Below are positions 37,843 to 50,810 of a stretch of 64,000 bases of DNA, piece after piece (within the stretch, counting starts at the first letter, position 1; every line of letters starts with the position of its first letter). The notes under the pieces were generated by a model that saw only the letters and a program-made list of their open reading frames with translations, did not search any database and was not told the origin of the DNA. Source of the DNA: Piromyces finnis (lineage: Eukaryota; Neocallimastigomycota; Neocallimastigomycetes; Neocallimastigales; Neocallimastigaceae); assembly GCA_002104945.1 (NCBI GenBank), contig MCFH01000022.1, positions 248,001 through 312,000 of the forward strand, given 5' to 3'. The position numbers and the translations under genes were made by a program.

Positions 37843-39117
37843 TTTGTATCTTTACAAAGTAAAACATTGATAATACGTTTTTTTTCCGTTTTTTTTTTTT
37901 TTTTTTGTGATTAAATAAAATCCATTTAGAAATATGTATGTATATATATTTGTTTTTATTTATATATACATATAAATAAAACATTTGTAATTGAAACCAT
38001 TATAATAATATATAAAAATATAAATTAAGGTTAGTGTTATTCGATTCATCTATATTTATTTTAATTTTTATTTACAAAATTAATTATTTAAAGTATATTT
38101 ATTTCCCCTCTTTTTTTTTTTTTTTCATTTAAAAAGCTTTATTTTATCACTTTGTTTAACATGAAGAAAAAAAAAAGATCAATTTATTTATTTATTATTT
38201 TGATTATAACAATTTCTATTCAAAATTCTTTTTTCTTTTTATTTTCATTTCAATTTTTGTTTATATTTATTTATTTATAATAAATTTATTATTTATTTAT
38301 ATTAATAATTTCCTTTTTTTTTTCCTTCTTTTCTTTTTTTTATTCATTTTTATAGTTTTACCTTTTATTATTTCTATAAGTAATGTTATAATTGTCTTTT
38401 TTTTTTCTTTTTTAAAATTTTTTAATCTTAACTCTACTTTAAAACACTAAATTGTTTTCAAAAAAAAAAAAAAAAAAAAAAAAAGTAAAATTGATTTATA
38501 ATAATAATATAAAAATTTATATTATCAATAATAAATAATAAATTGATAAAATATTGTATTAAATTTAATATTTATTAATATTTCTTTTTTGTGTATATGT
38601 ACATTTTACAAATAAAAAAAATTAATTTTATTATTAATTAATATTTAGATTAATATATGAGAAATATAAAAATTCAATTCATTTCAATGGCTGTCTATAT
38701 AAAATATTAAAAAATATATTAAATATAATATATATAAATAATACTATATTAAAATATAAATTTAAATTGTAATAAATTAACTTTATTTGATATTGTTTTA
38801 ATTACATACAAAGTAATACATTATATTAAATAATGTATTTTAGTTAAGAAAAATCTTTTTTACCATATTTGGAAATTTTTAATATAAATTATATTTATTT
38901 CTAAATTTGTATTAAAAAAAAAAAAACGGTTCATTTTCATTTTCACCAACAACAAAAATTAAATTAATATGGAAAGAGTACTGAAAAGGAATCTTTTTCA
39001 GAGTATTGCAGTCAATAAGTTAAAAAGAAAGGATATGAAAAGATATTTAAAGAATAAGGCGATATATCTATTTTTTGATTTTGAGATTATTATAAATTTT
39101 GTTGTAAAAATTATATC
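37843..39117. other. Intergenic, AT-rich
   Basis: Upstream of TVP18 and downstream of DRC3, both on the minus strand. Long T and A runs (A run at about 38460-38484). No gene seen. Confidence 0.5.
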
Positions 39118-42100
39118 TCAAAATATATTGTCTTCCGCTTGATCAATTTCATAGTATAATCTTTCCACATAGGTAATAATCTCTATGACTCTTTTTCTAT
39201 TTCTTTGAGTTTCTTCATTATGGGTTCTTTGTATTTCATCTTCTAACTCTTTATTACAACCACTAGACAAACCATCTTCCTGTTATTTTCGTTAAGGCAG
39301 TAAAATATATATAATAATATTTTGAAGAATAGTAGTAACTGATTAGATTATGCTTACTTTATAAAAAAGGAAATATTATTATTTATTTCCTTTTTTTTTT
39401 TTTATCGTTTATTTAATATTTATACGATAACAATATCTATAGTAATTATGAAAATAGTAATAAAATTATATACCTGTTGATCGAATTTTAGTAGATGGAA
39501 ATCATGAGTTGCATTTAATGAATTTAATATAATTTCTTTATCACTTATAAGCTAATATGGAAATAAAACATCAAACAGTATAAAAAAAGGGGAAAATATT
39601 AAAATAAAGTATAGATCAAGTATATTCATTTTTGCTTTTATAGAAACATAATGAATTCTATATTAAAGTCCATATGCTCTATTATTTGACTTAACATTTA
39701 TTATAAAAAAAAAAATTTTTTTTTTTCATAATATTACCTCTCGAAGATCATCATTTTCTATTGAATCCATATCACTTTTATGTATACGGTCATAAGCAGA
39801 CATAATACATTCTGTATATCTTTCAAAATAATTATTTTCTAACTCACGAATACGAGCCATAGTATATATTAGGAATTATTAAAAATAATATTAAAAAAAA
39901 TTATAAAAAAAAAAAAAAATCGTCGTTAAAGTTAACAACTTTTATTTTAATTATTATACGTTGATTTTGTTTTCTTAATTTTTAATAGGAATACTTGTTT
40001 CCTTTTTTTAATATATAAAATAATAATTTATTTATTAAAATATGAAAAGGATATTTTGTTTGTCCACATTCTAACATAGAATTAAATAATTCCTGTAAAT
40101 TTTTTTCGTATTCTCTTAATATTTCCTATATATATATAATATTATTTTAGAAAAAAAGTAGATGTTGATATTAAAATAATGCTATATACATATTTTGAAT
40201 TGATATTTTTAATTAAAAAAGGAAGTAGAAAAAAAGGAGGTATAGGTTTATTAGAGTATTAATTTTTTGACACCTACTTCAAATTGTTCAACTATGGTCA
40301 TTTCTAATGCCATTAATTCATTAGACGTTTCATCTACATCAAATTTCATTGCTTTCACAGCTTCATCAATTTCTTTAACATCTCTCATATTTGATACTGT
40401 TCTTATAAACTGTTTTTTTTTTATGAGAAAAAAAAAAGGAAATATAAATTTTAATATTATAAAATGATAAGTTTCAAATAGTGAAATAATAATTAATTAT
40501 AATTGTTTCATATATTAAATTATTATTTAATTGATATAATACAGCTTTTTTCCTATGTTCTAAATCATTAACAAGTTTTATTCCTTTACTGTCTGTTTCT
40601 GCTTTAGCATCTTCTATAGCTTTTGTTATTAATTCTTTTTCTTCTTGAACCTCTGAATGCTTCTTTAAAATAAAGTCCTTCATTTCAATAATAATAATTT
40701 CAAATTTGGCTCTATAAGTGTTTATATGAAAGGATAAACGCAATTTAAGTTAAAGATATATTTTTTTTTATTTTCATTTGGGGTAATAATAATTATATTA
40801 TTATTATTGATCTATATATTTATTTTAATTTAATTTAATAAAATGTTCATATATTCATTTTATATATATATATATATATATAAAGGATATTCCTCATTTA
40901 GATCTTGTATTTTTTCTGGTGCTAAAATATTTAATTTATGAAAATCTGGATCTTGTTCAAACATATCTTGAAATAACATATCAATATTTTTTATATGTGC
41001 TTCCTGGTATAATTTATAAAAATTATATATTTATCAATTGTATATTATTAATATATATATCTAATAATAATGTAAAAATATTTATTATTATTATTTATGG
41101 TATGATAATAGAAGGTTATTTGACGATTCATTTTATTTATATTATATTTATTTATATATTGTATAATAAATTCCAAAATCTTTTATATTTGTATTCCTTC
41201 ATGTTAAATTTCATTATAAATTTTTTAATAAAGGATTATTATTAACATTGAAATAACTAGTTTATTTATTCAAATTTTTATTCCTCATTATTATTACTGG
41301 TCTGATAGAATATAAGTATTAACTAATAATCAAATTGTATAAAAATTTTTTCTATTTTCCACATTTCCTTACAATAGGAAAATATTTTATTATTTATTTT
41401 TGATTTTAGTGTTCCATATAAAAATACAATTTTTTCTTTTCTTTTTTTTTTTTTTTTTGGATAATAAATGCTATAACACCTTTATTTTAAATGTATCATA
41501 TATATTTTATATTAGACAAAAAATTACTTCAAATAATTGTTCTAATTTTCTCCTTTGTTCTAGTTTTTCTTTTTTACTTTTAGTAATTTTTTCTTCTTCT
41601 TCCAATGCAATTAAATCATCTAAATATATTGCTCTACTTTTTTCAACCTTTATAATATTCATCACGGATTAAAATAAAATATGATTGTTTTTTTTTTTTT
41701 TTGAAGAATAATATAATTAAAATAAAATATTTAAATAAAATACAAGTTGATAAATAAACTAATATTACTATTTTAACATTTAATAGGTCAAATATTTATA
41801 TATTATTATTTACTTCTTCTTGATTAATTAATCGATAATCTAAATATTTGAGATTTTTAAGATTTGCTAGTATGTATGCTTTATAATTTTTATCATTGCA
41901 TATTTTATTTCCAGCAGCATTCAATACTCTTAGATTTTCAAATCTAGTTAGGTATAGAATCTTATTAAATCATATATATATATAATATGTTTAATAATGA
42001 CATTTCCAAAATATTTAGAATTTAAAAATATTTTTTTTTTTAAAATTATTATTTGCCATTGCTTATACAATTTTGTATTATAGATATTTACATTTTCTAA

Positions 42101-42801
42101 ACTACTTAAATTATTGTTCCCTATAGAAAATACTGTCAACTTTGTTAGTTCATCCATATTTTCAATTTTTGATATTCTATTATTGAATAATGATAAATCT
42201 GTAAGGTTTACTAGTTCATTAAGTCCTTCAATCACCGTAATATTATTAAATGAAAGATCTAATGTGAAAAAAATAAAAATAATTTTTTATTATTATTATA
42301 TTTTTAATTTCAATTGTATTATATATAGTTATTAATATATTATCTTTTTATTATTCATACCAAGCCATGTTAAATTTACCAAAAAATTAATATTTTCTAT
42401 CTTTTCTATAATATTATTATCTAATTGTAACTTTGTTAAATTTTTGAGGGACCATAAGTTATTAATTTTTAAAATATCTGTTATATATATATTTATATAA
42501 TATAAAAAAAAGTAAGCATATACACATGTTCTTAATGTTCTCTTTTATTCTCTTCCTATCCTAACTTGAAAATTATAATTATTTAAAAAATTTCCCTTTT
42601 TTTTTTTAAAAGAAAAAATATTAAATCTAATTACTAACTTTTATAATCCAATCGAATGGCTTTTACTTCCTCAGGATCAATTCCTTCCTTTTTAGCAATT
42701 TCAGCAATTTCAGGTGTAATCTGTTCATTAATAGCTGTATTTATCAACTCTTCGCTAATGACCACAGGATCAACGGAAGCATAACTCACAAATGTAATCA
42801 T
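39118..42801 (-). CDS. DRC3: Nexin-dynein regulatory complex subunit 3 (LRRC48-like)
   Basis: Axonemal N-DRC protein, 522 residues (animal protein about the same). Twelve exons read on the minus strand: 42801-42639, 42477-42361, 42258-42092, 41960-41814, 41647-41528, 41003-40891, 40717-40543, 40409-40278, 40125-40055, 39861-39738, 39551-39474, 39279-39118. Leucine-rich repeats lie at about 55-200 (LTKLQLDNNIIEKIENI, LTWLDLSFNNITVIEGL, LTDLSLFNNRISKIENM), followed by the LRR cap KYLDYRLINQEE and a coiled coil to the end with THDFHLLKFDQQED and RNRKRVIEI. Ten introns are GT-AG. Introns 6 and 9 have no GT donor but fit U12-type AT-AC introns (see separate entries), and only those boundaries keep the frame. 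Confidence 0.9.
39862..40054 (-). other. Putative U12-type AT-AC intron (DRC3 intron 9)
   Basis: 193-base intron. The 5' splice site reads ATATCCTTTTC, matching the minor-spliceosome consensus. The 3' end is ATATAC, and TTCCTAAT close to it (39868-39875) resembles the U12 branch site. Upstream exon ends phase 2 (ACA AA) and the next begins T ATG GCT, restoring the frame into MARIRELEN. No usable GT donor exists nearby. Confidence 0.8.
40718..40890 (-). other. Putative U12-type AT-AC intron (DRC3 intron 6)
   Basis: 173-base intron. The 5' splice site reads ATATCCTTTAT, a full match to the minor-spliceosome consensus, and the 3' end is AAACAC. A branch-like TCTTTAAC lies at 40749-40756, about 30 bases from the 3' end, which is long; TATCCTTTCAT nearer the end is an alternative. 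Phase 2 (GAG GA) joins T TAT AGA to give LNEDYRAKFE, as expected for DRC3. Confidence 0.8.
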
Positions 42802-45363
42802 GGATTTTTATTTATATATAAATATATTTTTTTTTCCTTACAAAAAGTAAAATGATTTTTTATCTACGTTATTTATAATGAATTAAAAAATAAATACTAT
42901 ATAAATACTTTAATAAAAACTACAAGTTAAAATGTAAAGTTGTCCATTTATAATCCTAATTTTAATTATTATTATTTTAATTTTTAATTTCAAGTTATCA
43001 TCGGAGTTCTTATAAAACATCATGACAGTAACGTGACATACATAGAACTATGTTTAATGTTAAAAATTATTATTAAACATAAAATTTAAAGTTTTTGTAT
43101 AAAAATAAGGGAATAGAGTTAAAAAATGAAACACAATGATAATGCATATTTCTTATATAAAAGTGCAGTAATTATGGAAAACATTTTGAATTGAATATTG
43201 TTAAAGAATAAATTATTTTAAAATTCAAAAAAATAAAAAAGTTTTTTTCCTAATTTTATTTGGTGTATATCATAAAAGTCTTGTTAATCTTATTAGTAAA
43301 TGATAATTCAAATTATATTCAAATTGTTGTTATTAATTTTTTTTTTTTTTTAATCATTATTAAATTGACATTTTTGATATATTTCATATCATTGGAATTT
43401 TCTATTCTTTTGAATTCAACAATTTTTTTTTTTTTTTTGAATAAGGTTACCTTCCCTGTTTCTCTTTTATTCATTATTACTTAATATAGAAAATATAAAA
43501 AAATAAAGTAGAAATCTGTTTCAGTTATTCAATAAAGATGATGTTTTACTTTATTTTAGTAGGGGAATTGTTCCAAACTATACCAATGTTTCAAATATTT
43601 GGTTTGGTTTGTTTTTTTTTATTTTTCTTTCTATTTTTTGTGGTTAGGGAATTATTTTGTTATAAGAGAATTATTATGGTAAAATTGCCGGCGGTAATTC
43701 TATATTATAATATTCTTTAATATTCCAATTGTTAGTTTATTATAGCACCATCCATTACTTTTTTTTTAATATTTACAGTTTTAAATTCTTTGTTTTCATT
43801 TCTGTGATTTTCTTAATATTTTGAATAGAAGGATAATAAGATAAATTAATAATAAATTAATTAATTTATAAATTTTTTTTGAGTAACGTATAATCTTTAT
43901 ATATTTATAATTTAATATATGTATATCAATATATTATTAAATAATAATAATAAAATTAATAGAATAAAAACTTTAATCCTATTAAAATAGAATAATAAAA
44001 AATAATTGATTATTAAATATAGATTAAAAGTTTTTTTTACATTTAAATAAAATTAATATATATGAATCAAATTCTGATATATAAACACTATTGATTGTTG
44101 TATAAATTTAATTTATTATTTCATGTGGAATAAGCGGAATAATAACTTATTATATTTTCTATTATATTTTATAATACTATTGTCATATATTAATTTAAAT
44201 TAAAAAATATTTAATTTAAATTAATACTATTATAATAATTGCCAAAATTTTTTATTATTAAATAAAGTTCTTAATAAAAATAAAAAAATTTTACCTATAA
44301 ATTTTGGTAATAACTTTATTTAATAATAATTTATATTATACAATACACAATATATAAACAATAAAGTATAATATATAGTACTAATATATATTGACATTTC
44401 ATAAAATGTAGGACAAAAATTACTAAATTTTTTTATTCTAAAGCATAAATATCACCAACTATAATTAAATAAATGAATAAATAATTAGAATCTAATTAAA
44501 TTTCATAAAAAAATCATAAATAATAAATGGATATATAATTAATTAATAAATAAATAATAATTTGGTAGTTTTTTTTTTTTATTTTGGCTACGATGATTTT
44601 ATATTTTATTAAATAAAATTTTTGTAGAATATCACAAAAAAAATTTTTTTTTTTATATATATAAAGTAATTTAATCTTTTTTTTATTTCTTAATCATTTT
44701 CTTTTTATAAATAAATCTAATCTCTTTTAATTTAATTTTATTATTAATATTTTTTTCAATTCAGAAAAAAAAAAAAAAAAATACATTATTTATAATAAAT
44801 AATGATTTATTATTAATAAGGATAACATTTAATAAAAAGTTCATATATTTAATTTAAGTTTATACATAGCAACAATCCCAATACTTAATATTAAATATAT
44901 CAACTTTAATTATAACAAGAATACAAAATACATTCAAAAAATAAAAAACAACAACCTAGTAATAACAACACTTTAAAAATTTATTAAAATAATATAAAAT
45001 ATAGTAAAACAATAAATCAAAATAATCAATTAATTTAATATAACAAAAAAATTAACAAACTAAATAATTTAATCAAACTAAAAAATAAATAAATTAATAA
45101 AAACCAAAATTAAAATAATACTAAATAAATAATTCGATTAAAAAACAAATATAATAGATAATAAATAAAATAATTTATAAACTAATTCAAGATAAACTTA
45201 TTATTTAAGCAAAATATTTATTATTATTATTAATTTTTAACCTGAAGATTATTGATTGATAGTAATAATAAAAAATTAATTATAAAATTTAAAAATATAT
45301 ACATTAATTTAAAATAATAAAAATATATATCCTAGATTTTAAATATTATACATAAATATAAAA
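42802..45363. other. Intergenic, AT-rich
   Basis: About 2.5 kb between divergent DRC3 (-) and the F-box/ankyrin gene (+). Several short open frames (43260-43484, 43538-43720) have Phe/Ile-rich AT-driven composition and no family resemblance. Nothing else recognised. Confidence 0.5.
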
Positions 45364-47883
45364 ATGCTAACAAGTGAAAGTAAAACAATAAATGAGCAAA
45401 GCTCAGTTAAAGATGACCAATACAATAAAAACAATAACTATGCTAAATCAATAAATGAAAAATCAGCATTTGCTGAATCAATATTTGCAAACTCAATATT
45501 TTCGGAAGACAATAACGATATAAATGAAACTATAAATGCTATGTTTTTAAATGAAAAATATATAAAAGAAATACCTGAAGAAGAAGAAATAATAGAAGAA
45601 CAAGGAGAAAATGAAATTCAAAATAATCAAATTATTAGTGAAAGTATTTTAAGAGAGAAATCTATAAAATCAATTCACGAAGAATCTATCATAGAAAAGT
45701 CAGAAATAAAAAAATCCTCTTCTCAAAGCTCTAAAATTATCGAAACACAACACTCATTTATTGACCAAGCTGCAATAGAAAGGCAACAATCATTTTTTGA
45801 AGGCGAAATTGATAAAAGACCATCTTTTATAAATAATTCAATAATTGAAGAAGAAGATCCAAAATTTATAAATGAAGATATAATTGATGAAAATGATAAA
45901 CATTATATGGAAAGATCTATTATTATTGAGGAACCTATTAGACAAAGTACAATTATTGATCCAACAATTACTTCATTTGAAAAATCAAAAATAAATAAAA
46001 GTAAGATAGAAAATACAAGTATGAATAAAAATGAAAATTCTAAAATATTAGAAACTAATGATACTCAACTTGAAAGAAATAATAGTGAGAGTAATAAATC
46101 TGTAATAAGTGAATCAAATGTATCAACTGTTAGTAAGAGTAATAAAACATTATCTTCTGTTGATTATAGTTTAACATCAGATGCTGATCGTTCTACCACC
46201 AGTGTTAAAAGAAAGATATTAAGTATGCTTTTTATACCCAATACTCGTTCAAATCACCTTTTTAGTAGTGGTAGTAGTATTCGTTCAAGTAGATTTTTTA
46301 TACCATCATCAAAACCAGTTGAAAAAAAGAAGAAGACGGTATTCACTGATTTACCAGATAATGCTATACAATTAATTTTCAAATATATTGGTGAAACTTA
46401 TTCAATTGAATTTAAGCATACCTGTCAAAAGACTTATCGTGTTGGTAACCATCCAGATACCATTGCGAAATGGCTTTATTACTACTATGATCCAAAAGTT
46501 TTAACAATTCCAGAATCAGATCAACAAATTGCATTTAAAAACCGTCTTATTGTTACCAATGATGTTATTGCTTCAATAGTAAATAATATTGATGAAAATG
46601 TAGTAGAAGATTTTGATGATAATTTAAAAAATTCATTAACAGCTTATTCCTTAAAAAAGGATGATTTACATTTATTACAATCACTATTTAAGCCATTCTG
46701 TTTCAATGTAGAAGTTGGTTTAGTTAGTATTGCATGTCAAAACCAAAATCGTACATCTCAAGAATTTATTACTTATTTATTTGAGAAGGATTTTATACTA
46801 CCAAAATCAACTTTTTACGAAGCATGTTTACGCTACAACACTTACGTTATTAATTGTTATCTTAATTATAACGATATTTCTCACAAGGAAATCGATGATT
46901 ATTTCAAGAGTATTGAAAAGAGACCATTCCATCCAATGATTGCTGCAGCTCGTTCTGGTGATATGTCTTTGATTAAAAACTTGATTGAAGACATTGGCTG
47001 TAGTGTTTCTTTATTTGGTTATTATGCCTTTATTAAAGCTATATCCCATAATAAACTTAATGTTGCCAAATATATTTTTAATTTGTATCCACAACTCGAC
47101 TTAAATGATAATGAAATGATGAATATTGTTTCTAAGGCTGCAGAAAGAGGACGTTTAGAAACTATTCGCTTAATCAAATATGTTTATGATAAACGCTATG
47201 GTAAATCTAAAACAGTCAATGTATTTAGAAAACCTGGTATTTTAGCAAATGCCATCACTGCATCTGCATTAGCGGGTCAATTGGAATGTTGTGTATGGCT
47301 AATGGAAAGAGAAAAGAAGTATATTAATGCAGAGTATGTTAATAGAATTCTAGAATGTTTTAACAACCACTTAAAGGGTAAATCACATTTACCTTTACTT
47401 CATCGTGCTCGGTTCCTTCAATATCTTAGTCGTTTTCCAGTCGATTTTAAGGGTAAAACGGGTTATGATCTTTTAAAAATTTCAATTGGTAATGATGATG
47501 TTGATTCCATCACTGTTCTAATCGACAATGGTGTTAATTTTAGAGCCGATAATGAACAGCCCTTACAATTGGCCTGTGGATTAGGAAAATTAAAGGCAAT
47601 AAAAATATTATTAGATAAAGGTGCCCAGCCAAATAAATATGTTATTAGAACCTTGAAAAAAGGAGTAATCATCAATGGTAATATTATTCGTTTAGATCGT
47701 GAAAAGAAGAATGAAGTTACTAAATTATTAAGCAACGTCCAGGTAAATATTAATTTTCTTTAACCGCTAGATTTATTGTCATAAAAATTCCATTGAATTT
47801 ATTTTATTTATTCTTTTTATTCTATAATTAATATTTGTTATTTTTAGACTTCAAAAAGATTTTCCCTTTCATTCCAGAAATAA
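45364..47883 (+). CDS. F-box-like protein with ankyrin-type repeats
   Basis: 804 residues in two exons, 45364-47742 and 47848-47883; the donor is GTAAAT, the acceptor TTTTTAG, and the short last exon adds TSKRFSLSFQK. Residues 1-310 are charged, Ser/Glu/Lys/Ile/Asn-rich and probably disordered, with repeated ESIxxKS-type short motifs. A likely F-box starts at about 327 (TDLPDNAIQLIFKYIG). From about 430 the protein is helical and ends with degenerate ankyrin repeats (HPMIAAARSGDMSLIKNLIE at about 522, and QPLQLACGLGKLKAIKILLDKGA at about 738). The architecture suggests a substrate adaptor of an SCF ubiquitin ligase; the target is unknown. Large ankyrin families are common in anaerobic fungi. 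Confidence 0.75.
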
Positions 47884-49173
47884 AAAGTAGAATACAAATG
47901 GAACGCTTAAAAACTAATAATAAACAAATAAATTGTCATTCATACATAGAAAAAGTTCATATAACTAACAAAAAATGTCATCCAAAATAAAATTAAATAT
48001 ACATTTTTTATTTTTTATATAGCATAAAAAACACAAAAAAAAATTACTAATTCGCTAAAGACAAAACAAAATAATAATAATTAAAAGAACAAGATTTTTA
48101 TGTACAATATACAAAATCAATTCGATATCAATATCAATATAGAACAAAACAAAACAAAAACAAAAACAAAAAAAAAAAAGCGACAAATACAAATACAATA
48201 CAAATATATTTATAAAAAAAAAAAAAAAAAAAAACTAATCATTTATATATATACTTTATAATAATCGATATAAAGTTATATGTAATTCATTAAAGATTAG
48301 ACAAAAAAAAGAAAAATTATAGAACATTAGTGATTAATATATTTTTTTTTTAAAAAAAAAAATTTTTGTAAATAAAATTATTTATTTTTTTTTTCATTTA
48401 AAAAAATTTATAATAAAAATAAAAAAAGATAAAAAAAAAAGCATAGTCACAATATCCTATAATTATTTTTTTTTTAAATTAAAAAAACATAAACACTATT
48501 ATTAATATAAATATACCAGTTTATAAATACTATCAATACAATCAGTATAAATAATAATATCAAAATATATTAATAATAATATCAATAGAATATTTAAAAA
48601 GAGAAAAACCAAAAAATAAAAATTATATATATATAAAGTAGATATAACAATAAGAAAAAAGTAATGATATAATTTTGATAATTTTTTTTTTTTTTTTCGA
48701 AATAGTCTTTTTTTGATAAAAAGATTTCAAAAAGAAAGAAAGAAATTTAATATTAATACTTTTTTAAAATTCTTATAGAATATGACTTTTTATATATATT
48801 ATTATTATTAAATAATATTTTCTCTTTTTATAAAAAAAGAAATAAATATAACAACAATTTAATATAAACAACAATGATGATTATATTGTTATTTTTTTTA
48901 TTTAAAAAGTAGTCGTAATAAAAAGAAAATATTTTTTTTCTTTTCTTTTTGAGAAGTATATAATATTATTTGTATTTATAAAGAAAAAAAAAATTTTTTT
49001 TTTTTTTACCAAAGCTTTTTACTAAAAATTTTAACAATAATCATTAATATAAGCAATAAATCAAAATATAATATAATATAATAACAATAATAATAAATAC
49101 AAAATAATAATAATAATATCAAATTATCTTTAATAATAATAAAATAATAAATACAATAAAAAGAATCATTAAA

Positions 49174-49205
<32 letters not shown>
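47884..49205. other. Intergenic, AT-rich
   Basis: Homopolymer-rich DNA after the F-box gene, including an A run of about 30 bases near 49180-49208. No coding frame or RNA gene seen. Confidence 0.5.
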
Positions 49206-49210
<5 letters not shown>

Positions 49211-50048
49211 GATAAAAATATTAATAATAAAATTTATAAAAAAAAAATACTTTTAAAAAAAAAATAGTTAAAGCTTTTGAAATTAAAAGTTTTTTTCTTA
49301 ATTTTTATTATCTTGTTTAGTTTTAATAATTTTAAAAAGTTGGATTAATTTTTAAGGAAAAGATTGATTTTAAAATTGTACTTTCAATGTCTATTATTGA
49401 AATTTTCATTTTATAAATAAAAAAAAAAAAAAATATCTATATAAATTAGTTTTTTTTTTTTTTTTCTATTATTATTTTTGGTGAATAGTTTTCATACTTT
49501 TAAAGTTATTTATAGAAACAAATAAAATATAGTATTATATTTTTTTTAAAAAAAAAAAAAGAAAAGAAAGAAAAAGAGACAAATGATTTATCATTAAAAA
49601 ACCTAAGAGTTATTAGTAGGTTAGTTACACAAAGAAGCAACCCTTGTTCAAGGAAATACTATTCCATTAGCTTTATCAAGAAAAAATATTTTAGCTCAAG
49701 CTAGAACTGGTTCAGGAAAAACTTCAGCTTATTGTTTATCAGTTATACAAAAAATCATTTTAAGTAAAGAGGTAATATACCATATATATATAAATAGTAT
49801 TTTGTTTAAATATATATTACAATTCCTATTAAACGGACGTTAATGCACTTAAATTGTTTTTAAGAAACCTTGCTGTGATATTTTAAGAATAAAAAACCAT
49901 AAGCGAGAAATACAATTTTAAAGATTTAGAGAATGAAGAACTAGAATCAAAAATAAACCAATATTATTACAGATAAAAATTAAAAAAAAAAAAAAGTTAA
50001 AAATAATTATTATATCGAAATACTAATTAACTAATTAAAAAAAAAAAA
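49206..50048 (+). pseudogene. Truncated tandem duplicate of the DBP9 helicase 5' region
   Basis: A degraded direct repeat of the gene that starts at 50811. It contains the same 5' flank (GTTTTCATACTTTTAAAGTT-like at about 49488, compare 50727) and an exon-1 copy (about 49575-49771) with GAAGCAACCCTTGTTCAAG, GCTCAAGCTAGAACTGGTTC and the donor GAGGTAATATACC. After only about 60 bases comes a degraded exon-5 copy (about 49834-49974). Exons 2-4 are missing and nothing after exon 5 is present. The original ATG context is destroyed and Gly/Asp of the Q-motif/motif I region is altered (for example SGKD became SRKN). It cannot encode a helicase. Confidence 0.85.
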
Positions 50049-50810
50049 ACTGATAAAAATATAAATAATAAAAAATTTTTTTTAAAAAAAATTAAAGTAT
50101 GAAAATAAAAAAAACGTTAGTTGTAATTTTTATATATTTTCTATCATTTCGGTAGGTTATCTCTTTTTTAATACTTAAAATTTTCATAAATGGAGGGATT
50201 AATTTTAAGGAAAAGCATGGAATATTAATTTCAATATTAATATATTATTGAAATTGTAATTTTAATATGCTACAAGTATAATTATCATTGTTATACTTTT
50301 ACATTACTTTTAAAAAGAAAATAACTATTTTGATAATTATTTCCATGTAATATTTATCCTTTTTTTAAAAAATATATATATATATATATATATTAAAAAG
50401 GTAACTTTTTAAAATTTTAATTATTTTTTCAAAAAAAAAAAAAAAAAAAAAAAAAACATTTTTAATAGTAATATATTAGTAATTGAATAGTTGATTTATT
50501 TATATAAATATGATTGGTAGAAAAGTGAAAATAATTGAAATAAATAATTATTAAAGTTTTCAATTTTTTTATTAATAAAAAAAAAATTATATATATATAT
50601 AATATAAATTGTTATTAATATTAGAGAAAAGAAAAAAAAAAAAAAATTATAATAGAGCATATTAAAAATTGTTTTTTTTTTTTATTCTTATTTAATATCA
50701 TTTTTATCATTATTTTTTTTGTAAATAGTTTTCATACTTTTTAAGTTATTTATAGAAACAAATAAAATATATATTATCGTAATAATAGAATAACATTTAA
50801 AAAAAGAAAA

